Source of the DNA: Saccoglossus kowalevskii
Taxonomy: Eukaryota; Hemichordata; Enteropneusta; Harrimaniidae
Assembly (NCBI RefSeq): GCF_000003605.2
Contig: NW_003105608.1
Span: 166,373-203,887 of the forward strand
Direction: 5' to 3'
Length of the DNA stretch: 37,515 bases
Of this stretch, positions 12,711-22,000 are shown piece by piece (position 1 is the stretch's first letter; each line of letters opens with the position of its first letter). The notes below the pieces were generated by a model, which was not told the DNA's origin, made no database searches, and saw nothing but the letters and a program-made list of their open reading frames with translations. Made by a program: the position numbers and the translations under genes.

Positions 12711-14062
12711 CATACGTTAATTTATTATATTCGATATCCACGATATCCATAATTAATAACGGAAATACAAATCAAAGAACACATCAATGATAAGAGAACC
12801 CCCTGGCACATATTACAATACGTGGTGTAACTAATGTACGAATGGTATATAGACCTCAAAGCATATATACACATGATGTAAATTTATTCCTATAAATAAT
12901 GTATTCCCAGAAGGTGCTGAGACGATTAACATTTTTGTATTTGTGTTTGCCATCTGAAAGTTGTACACGAATACGCCAAAATCATAAAATCAGCAATCCA
13001 TAATAAATTGGTTTTGACACATCCAGTAACGGATAATACGTTTGTCTAACTGAATAATTGAATATCTATTATAACACATAATAAGCAAAAAAAGAAACAC
13101 TGCTCAAATTTGATGTCAGTCAGTCTGTACTCTAGGGTTTTGTAGGGATTTTGATTTAAAAGTAAGTCCTTTGAAAATCAAGTTGAGACAGTTTGTTGAC
13201 TGCTTCAATGGAAAAGAAAATTGTATTTTTGTATAGGTGATTTGAGGCACAAACACAAATAGTGTGGCCCCTGATATTCTGCGTTTTTACATTTATTTTG
13301 TTTATGGTTTTATTTTACCAAATTATACATTCCATAACTATAGTAAGATCACTATAAAATATTATTAGCACGGTAAAGACAATGTGACATTTTTTTTCGC
13401 GAAGTAACTGACTGTAATTATTTGTTTGTTCATAGTTGGTCAGATCTTGAAATATTTCTGTATAGGTTTTGTCTGTTGCATATAAAAATTGTCGTTTGTA
13501 TATATGGTACAGTCGGTTGTAAAATGTTGTTCGTCTTCAATTGTGTTACATTGTTCATAAGTTCTATTTTATAGTGGAATTTTAGGTTTTGATGTCGAAT
13601 CTTGCAAATAAGCCTGTCATCGAGTTTTTGTAAATACATTACTTGTCAATCTGATTAAAATAGGTTTTCTTGCTGAATGTTATTTTTGAATATTTTGAAG
13701 TGTTTAATTTTTTATTCAGTTCTGTTCATGATTGTTCATCCATGCTTTGATATACCATTTTTCCCATAGTTCTTGGAAGCGTTGTTTCCTTGTTACACTA
13801 GTGTAATAGCTGTAACTGCAGTCAGCTGGTGCACATGTGATAATAAAATAAATGCGATATTTACTATATGGGGGCCGCCATCTTGAATGCGGTATAAAAC
13901 TAAATAAATAAAGTTGATTCCTACAAATCAGGAAAAAATACTTCACACTTTATTCGGGTAATATTAAGCCAACCGCTAACAAGATTCGGCCGAATTCGTC
14001 GTTTTTGTGTGGAAAAATCCTTTGCATACGAACACCTAATTACACGAAGAACATATAACACT

Positions 14063-14164
14063 TTCCTGGGGTATTTGAAACTGCAATTGTCATCTCACTG
14101 TAAGGTCGTCGCTGATTGGCTGCTGAGTTGGAATGACACTCATTGGTTTCAAATACCCCAGGAA
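14063..14164. mobile_element. 102-bp foldback/MITE-like inverted repeat
   Basis: TTCCTGGGGTATTTGAAAC (14063-14081) and its perfect inverse (14146-14164) enclose about 64 bp whose inner ends also pair imperfectly. No convincing target duplication is visible at the edges. It sits about 75 bp from the gene A exon relic, on its 3' side. Confidence 0.6.
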
Positions 14165-14239
14165 CAATAAAGGAAGATATATGATTGTGACGTCAAACCT
14201 ATATAAAGAACATATTATATATTATCTTCATAAACGTGC

Positions 14240-14410
14240 TCAGACTCTCCTACCAAATTGTACCACAGCAATATTTTCTTTGAGATCGAATTGTTGAGCC
14301 GATCTTAGCACTCAGTATCAACTGCCTGGACATACGATTGTTTTAAGTGGTATAGTAAGAGCTTACCAATGACGACAGTGTATTTTTGGAACAACTAGTA
14401 AACAATAACA
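14240..14410 (-). pseudogene. Relic of a gene A-type first exon with 5' UTR
   Basis: The minus strand reads VLRSAQQFDLKENIAVVQFG then RRV and a stop, nearly identical to residues 35-56 of gene A (VLQTAQQFDLKENIAVVEFG). The upstream side also matches the gene A 5' UTR: the segment at 14361-14380 resembles 11811-11831 (AGCTTACCA, then GACGACAG, read on the plus strand). Between these matches the initiator ATG and the first 35 or so codons, including the MIDAS motif, are deleted, and downstream the match stops at an in-frame TGA. No other exons of a third copy are seen nearby. It records a third local copy in the interval between genes A and B. Confidence 0.85.
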
Positions 14411-16093
14411 AATAAACTAAAATACTATTTTGTATGAAAGCCAAATGTTTGAAGGTGTTGACATATGTGCTTTGAGTTTTGTTGGTCTACACATCAAACT
14501 ATACGCGGGTTACAATTCACTATTCACCCCCATACTGTTTAGCCTCATTGTAACGTTTCAAAACTCTAATTACATGATAATGGATCAAAGATTATATTGA
14601 GCAATGTTCACAATTGAAAATCATTATTCGCCTTTATATTTCAAAATCATGAGCCCAATTGCATCATATTGTGTCTGACAGGGTATATTCATACATTATT
14701 TGAAAAAACAATGTCGCTTTCATAAATTGTATATAATTCGCGTGTGATATTGGACTCATATAAACAAAGTGGCGACTTTGACTGTTGCGCAGACCAACGA
14801 CTACAAACTGAGACGTTGCCAAATTTTAACTGAGTAATTTCTAATTTTAATTACCCAGGTGATTTTACGCGTGATTTTCATTAAAATAGCGCATTGGATT
14901 GTGGAAAAATTATTGTTTTTGAAAACAAAGGTCGCACACGCTCGGCGCGACGACCACCGCCCTTTCACTATTAGTATATGGATATACCGGTAAAAATATT
15001 TACGCTACTATTACGCTTCGGCTGGAAATCTTTATTCGTAACACCAAATAATGAAGACGAACTCAGACCGATAAGGGATGAATATGCCATTCGAAATTAC
15101 GTAGATTGCCACGCGGATTGTATAATGTTCTGTAAAAGTGGAAATATTGTCATGGGCCTCAGTCACTCTGTAGCACACGAGACCGTCACAGTACTTCATT
15201 TCGCGTTTGCTTCTCTATTCAATACCCTATGTTATATCTTTTACGTTCGATCGTAGGAGGTCATCACACCACATCAGCGACATTCTCCGACGAGGAATAT
15301 ATTATTGTCTCTTGCATACGTCAAATTGCTCCGCTTGACCCCTATGTTTTCAATTCCTGGAATTGGTGACAGTACTCTCTATATATGCTACTCGGCGCTG
15401 TAACAGACGAACATAAAAACACAATCCCAACTCTGTTAAATCGACCTAGGTACGCCTGACACACGTCGACGTCAACAACGGGTTACACAGAAAATTCGCC
15501 TAATATATAGGACACATATCCCGTGAGTTGATCTACACAGTTATTTCACTGTACGGATAAGGTAGGTGCGTACAACTACCTTCCATTTTTGTAGACGGAA
15601 CTACTAAACACAATAAGGTAATTTTAACAACGACCTGATATATACACACCAGGGCGTTGGTAACACTCGACATATACATCTGCCCACTAGAAATTGAATG
15701 TGCGTCCCAGTAATAACATGTTCTATCCGTCTTTCTTTAACTGTAATGCCACTTTTATTTGGATTAGGCAATAATTAAACCCCAGCCGACATCTTGCATA
15801 ATGGCCGACGTTATTGCTTTAAAGTGAACTTTGCTCCACGTCCATTGTGTCTCTTGTACGCGGAAGTAAATATCGGTCAAACCAACCACGTTTAAATGTT
15901 CAACAAAACAAAATATTACATCCGTTTATAGATTCGATTATTGTTATGAATATTTCTACCAGCAATGTAACCTGGCAGGCGGTTGACATAGTGGGGTGTA
16001 CGTACCGTAGAGCTCAACGCTAGTGGCATTCGTACTGTGATATTTGAACATAGTTACATGCAGTGTTGAACTGTTGAACTGAAAACTATCGCC

Positions 16094-19000
16094 ATGCCAC
16101 TGGACACTATACTATGTCTGGATACGTCTGGGAGTATGGCTGGAAGAGGTATGCGAGAGCTCAAAAAGGCCGTGGTCACTTTCTTGGAAGGTAGGTCATC
16201 AAATGACCAGTATTACTTGCCAAACATTACAAAATTAACTGCATCTATTCGGCAGATTCAACAGCACAGTTTCAGGGAAAAAACAGCATCACACCACACA
16301 TACATTGCAACAACACGTGTACATTTTATCGTTGTGCCAAATAAGTAAGAATAGCATAAAATGCCACACCAACATAAAAACAATACGATATATCAGAACG
16401 AAGCTCAATACAATACTGGCAATAATTTCCCTTTGTTTAAAGTATTTTTGTTTTTGTACAGGCGTGGAAGAAACGGCTAAAGAGTGTGATATTAAAGAAA
16501 ATGTTGCCGTCGTCGAATTTGGGAAAAACGAAAGAATCGTACAGGAGCTAACAAATGATTACAACAAAGTGAAGAGAGCCGCAAGTAAGTAGAAAGACAA
16601 CTTCATGGTTACTAAATGACAATGCGAAATATCGAGCAAGTAATACAGGTGTATTTGACTATCACAGTGGTTCATTCTTATCAATCATTTATGTGTCTGT
16701 TTGTATGTGAATTTTAAATCATCCTTTCTATTGATATGGAGATTGTAAATCACATACTTGTATTCTTATGCAAACCACACAGCCTATCAGAATTTTGTTT
16801 TCGAATGTCAATTTACCATGCAATTCATAGAGAGATGGATACTGTCTCTAAAACCAGCGCTATTGTAGATCCGCTGATATGTATTGAATTCCTATACGTA
16901 ACACTGAGGGAAACCATTAATTTACCTTTCAGACGGTTTAACAGCTGGAGGACGAACACCAATGTTTTCTGGTCTCATGAAATGTATGGAAGAAATTCTA
17001 GAACACGGTAAGTTCAAATTTTATTTTATTCACTAATGCCATTGACCTATATCTGTCTGACATGTCTGTTTCTTTTTTGCTGTTACTGTACCAACAATAT
17101 ATCTAACCATCATGTACTGTACACTGTGCCCAATAATACATTTGTATGATGGCAGATATGCGATGGTGGGCGATGATGGGCCATAATATATGAGGGTGGG
17201 CGATAATATTTGAGGGTGGGCGATATTAAGCGATGATGGCCGATAGTATGCGGGGGTTAGCGCAAATTTGCTTCGCCACTATATTTCGATACGCAACGTA
17301 ACATAAAATAATTATCTCCAGGCGGTGTTGTGAAAGTGGCTGGTAAGCCTTTGACGCCACGTATAATTCTTATGACTGATGGCGCACCGACTGGCGAGAA
17401 AGGAGAAGGCGAGGTAAGCAACCGATGACGTTCAGATATACGTATTATTAGGGAAGCAGTAGCAACTTTGTTTAAATACAACCACATAAAGATGACCTAA
17501 TCTTACCAAAATATTGTTTTAAATACAATACAATTTTGCATGGACAAAGGGACCCTACACAAGACTAATTAATGTCACGTGAAACTTAAGGGTCGAGTAT
17601 GCGCCATTTCATTGAAATCGATCATGTGATTGAAACCGTGAAAATTGTGATGCACGACACACAGTATTATGAGAAATAACACATACAATCTTCAGTGAAA
17701 GGTTTAGCTCCTCATGATGGCGACGTATTCGACATTTCGCCCAGAGCCCCCGATAAAGTTGTCATCTTGTACCGTATTACCCGAGGTTCGCTTGACAAAA
17801 CTGGATTCAATATATGACGCCCTCTGAAGACCCGGACGCAACGCCGCGGCCATCTTTTTTCATTTGCAAGTGATTTAATGTAAAACGTCGATATAGAGTG
17901 TTCACAAAATTAGTATAATAATGTGTGAAAATTTATTTCCCCAATTTTCACTATTTTGCGATATATATACTAGTATAATGATTTCTATTTCGGGTTTAAT
18001 TTGAGAAAAACTAGCATTACATATTTTGAGAGGTCAGAATTTTCTCGCAAAAAATGTGCAGTATTATTAATATGGAAATTCGTATTAGTACTTGTACAGG
18101 GTTTGCCTGTTGTGATCAGTCGATCGTACACTCGTAATCGTTGGATACTTAAACCAGTTTGTTCAGTTTTGGGACTGAATCACAGGTCTTCTAATGGCAG
18201 ATATAAAACTATGCTTCATCCAATCGAAGAAATATCGATAGCTACAGTGATTGCTGCTTTAATTGCATAATTTATAATCATAATTTATTCGGCCGCAATT
18301 CAAGAGTCGTAGTTGTAAATTTTACAAAAGTTTACTTTACTAATACTTTTTGTTGAAAATAGATTAATAAATCAATTTTAAAAGGTTTAGTGGCTAAAAA
18401 CGATGTTATAAATGCATTATTAGATATTGTATTGGTTGATAATTTCAGGCAAAGATGGAAGTTTTAAAAGCAGCTGCAGCATTCGGACCAGGGTGGAAAG
18501 AAGTAGGACTGCCACATCCGATACCAATCGCGTGTGTGGGATGCGGCGATTGCGACCCCGTAAGTATAGCCTAATTGGTGTATTTTGAATAACTCTACAG
18601 GCTAAAAGTAATCATTTACATGTTAGGGTGCATTTTATAGCACTAATGTAATCCTTAGTAAAACAATATAAATCAAACATCTAACAATTCAGCAGTATTA
18701 TAAATTATTCTACTTTAGTGTGGGTGTGTTTTTATTAGCCCTTGGGGTTTATGGCAAGATTCCAAAATATAGGTCAGCCTCCTCACATTTTTTAAAAGAA
18801 TTTCAACATTTTAATTGTATTCAACAAATGGAGACGCGCATTTTCAAATTTATATATTTTGTTAAATAGTGGATGGGAGCATATTTTTATGTGTTGAAAG
18901 ATTTTTGTTTTGACATTTTGATTCAAATGAATTCGACACGAACTTCGTTAAATTGGGTTATATGCTTGTTAACCTCAGTAATTCAACAGTACGACAAGGA

Positions 19001-22000
19001 CAATGTTTTTCACATACTCTGCTGGTTTTTAATGAGCACCGAGTCTAAACAATCTGCTTAACGCGGGAGAGTCGTGACCTGCGCATGCGTCAGGTGGCCA
19101 TAGCGTGTCATTGTTTACAAACAAGCGTCTGCCCGTGAGCCTTTGCGTTTTTAGCATGTGTTTTTATCGTCGCTTGGAACTCAATTTCCGCGCGTACGCA
19201 GGTGACGACCCTCCCGCTTTAACATTTTATACTATGAGCCTATCAATTCCAGCAGAAATACTAGTGTGAACGAAATATGCTTTTGCCTGCCACCTTCAAA
19301 CACCATAAAATGAATGAATAATAACATGCATTACAATTATTGAAAAAAGGAACTTTTGCAAGCAATCGCCAAGTTAACAAATGGTATGTTTGTGGTGGTT
19401 GATAACGTCGAAGAACTCAGTGGATTCTTCAAGCGTCAGGTACGACATACTAATATACCCTGAATCTCAATGAAAATCAATATCATATTTAATTTATATT
19501 TACAAATGACCTGTTAGAGATATATAAACATATATCTAAATGTGTCTCATCTTTTTATTCATTCAAGGTGTTACTCATTCGGTTTGCCACGAAATTCGGT
19601 GATGGTAAGTATCCAATGCTAGGTGAGTACGTGTATTTCGTACTGACCAGAACATCATTATTAGCGTATTATGATATATTGGTTTATTTGTCTTCATAGA
19701 TTTGAAGAGTCTTCGATCTTTACTCATGCTGCGTCAGTTCATGACAAGTCTCGGTGAAGCTGTTGATGAGGATGAAGGAAAAGCCATGCTGGCAATGTTA
19801 CTGTTGATGATGGGTCTCGAAGATGACGACGAGCAGGGAAGCAAGGTATAATATGGCACTTGTTGCGTTGTTAAGATTGATAGCAGTATATACTAGTACA
19901 TTTATTCGTCCATAATTTGTTCTTGTAGGAGATAGATAGTCTTCCGACTCTAGGCAGTAGAGTAAGAAGAGGAAAAGACTGGAAATGGAAAGACCAGGAC
20001 AAGCACGGTGTTGGTACCGTAGTAGAACACATTTCACCAGGTAGAGAGCGATAATTCATAATTACCCACATTGGCGAGAAAGAGACATTCATGCCTCAGT
20101 TTCATACAATATAGTAACATTACAGAGTTTACATACATCTATTTGGTAACTGTATGGTATACTGAATATTGTCAGAACTAAATAGTATTTTATAATTTTG
20201 AAAAAAACAAGGCAGCCAAAACAAGGATGAGCAAAACACATATTTTACAATTTACACAAATATTGTAAATATTTTGTTATCTCAACTGTCATCAAAGATG
20301 ATAGAGCGGAGCTGTTCATATAGGTGATTGACCGTTGAAAAAAAACTACCAGCTCAATTGGTTTGACCTGGTATGTAGGTAGATACGTTTGTTTATTTGT
20401 TTATTCATGACGATAACTTACATTCTCTAATTTTGGCGAATATTGTTGTCATTTTTGGTATTTTTTTAATTTTCGACTTCTACCAGCTCAATTGCTGTGA
20501 TTCTTGGTATGCAGGTACCTTGAATTTATCTCTGTCAGATTTGTTAATATCATGAACATAACTTCAATTCTCTCTGTGTGGCAAATATTTTTGTCATTTT
20601 GTATGCGTTGTTCGACTCGGCTAACACAATGTTTTTGTAAGTCAGCGGAAGTATTTCGACTATCAGGTCGCTTGTTCATAGTTATTTTGAATGCCCTGCT
20701 TCCGTTCTGACGTCACAACAGGGGCGTACCGGGCAGTCTGTGCCGCCCTTGCTAAACCAGCAGTACCGGAGAAGCCTGATAAAAGTTGACTAACGATGAG
20801 ACAGTTAAAAGTCATTTATGCAATTTTGGCAATAATAAACATGGTGTTTTATGCTAAACAATCACTCCTGACTACGCTCGGACACACGACACGACTAGAA
20901 TTTCAGTTTGTGTGCTGTGAGGAAAAACCTAGATACAAAACGCAGGTTACAGGTTCAAGTTACTAATGAATCAGTGACGAGAACCAACTGGTTCGGACGA
21001 CCCCAGTTTATTTACCTTAAATACTCATTACTCAGTCAAATATGACACATTTATGGAATTACGAGACTGTAAAGAAGCCGCCATCTTGAAAATACTTTCG
21101 TGCACTTATGCATTGGATTCGATGGAATCATTATTAGCGTGTACTCGTCTGCGCATGTACGCAATATTATTTTCATGAATGTCCGGGGTTCATGGGAGCT
21201 TTTGATTTTAATTATTTATCGATCTGGCGCATGCAAAGCTTTTCCCTCGTTCAAAGAAAGAATGACAAGTTTAAAACGCGTTATGCGAGCAGTCACAACA
21301 CTGATAAAATCACCCTTACTCACGGCTGTCTAAAAAATAAGGTATCATTACGTTAATGCTGGCAATAGTTTGTGAATTATAAAATCTAGATTACATGTAT
21401 GAACGATCCCAAATACCAATGAAATCATTTTTTCTCTCGAAAACCATGACTGTGTGTTTAATAGTACGTGTCAAACTCAACTCCATGGCGAGGGGAAAAA
21501 TACTGCCACAACCGAAGTCAAACCTTGAATGAATTATCGCGAGTATATTTGAACGATGAGTTTGGTTAAAATCGTAAACGACGATAAAATTATCTTAGTA
21601 TAAAGGCCGTAACAACTTTGAAGAGAGATGTTCGTAAATTCTGCTTAACTTTCTATTGTTTTCCGGATCCACAGAAAAGACTACAAGAAGTTGACTAGGC
21701 TAGTGACACGGGTACGAATATATTAGGTGCAAAGACATTGGGTCTGCAATAGTAATTGTGCCCTCACCGGTGAATTCATAAGCTTATATTGAGTCCTGAG
21801 AATGAACACGGAATTAAATTATTGCTTATATTTTTAGCTTTCAATTTGTATTGAATATGTACATTAAAACATTCATAACTCGTGCGCAAGACCATGCCGT
21901 CATTGTAAACACATTTTGCACTAATGAAGGCACTGGAGTTACCATGGTGATAATACAAATGTTTATTAATACCAATGGAAACTTGAGTCAGTGCTATGCC

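Larger units (their letters stand above)
11805..16093. other. Divergent intergenic region between genes A and B
   Basis: 4.3 kb between the two start codons. It holds the 8-bp-TSD MITE, the foldback element and the exon relic listed separately. From about 14940 to 15700 it is more GC-rich and includes a 92-codon open frame (14978-15256) without known motif. This part, nearest gene B, is where promoter elements would be expected. No clear TATA box was found within 100 bases of the gene B ATG. Confidence 0.6.

Noticed and set aside
14978-15256. 92-codon open frame in the A/B intergenic region
   Set aside because: No recognisable domain, homologous exon or splice context; kept only as a note on the intergenic region.
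16094-16348. Unspliced 84-aa reading of gene B exon 1
   Set aside because: The frame after 16190 is intron. A GT donor there and the exon at 16462 restore the alignment with gene A to the exact base count.
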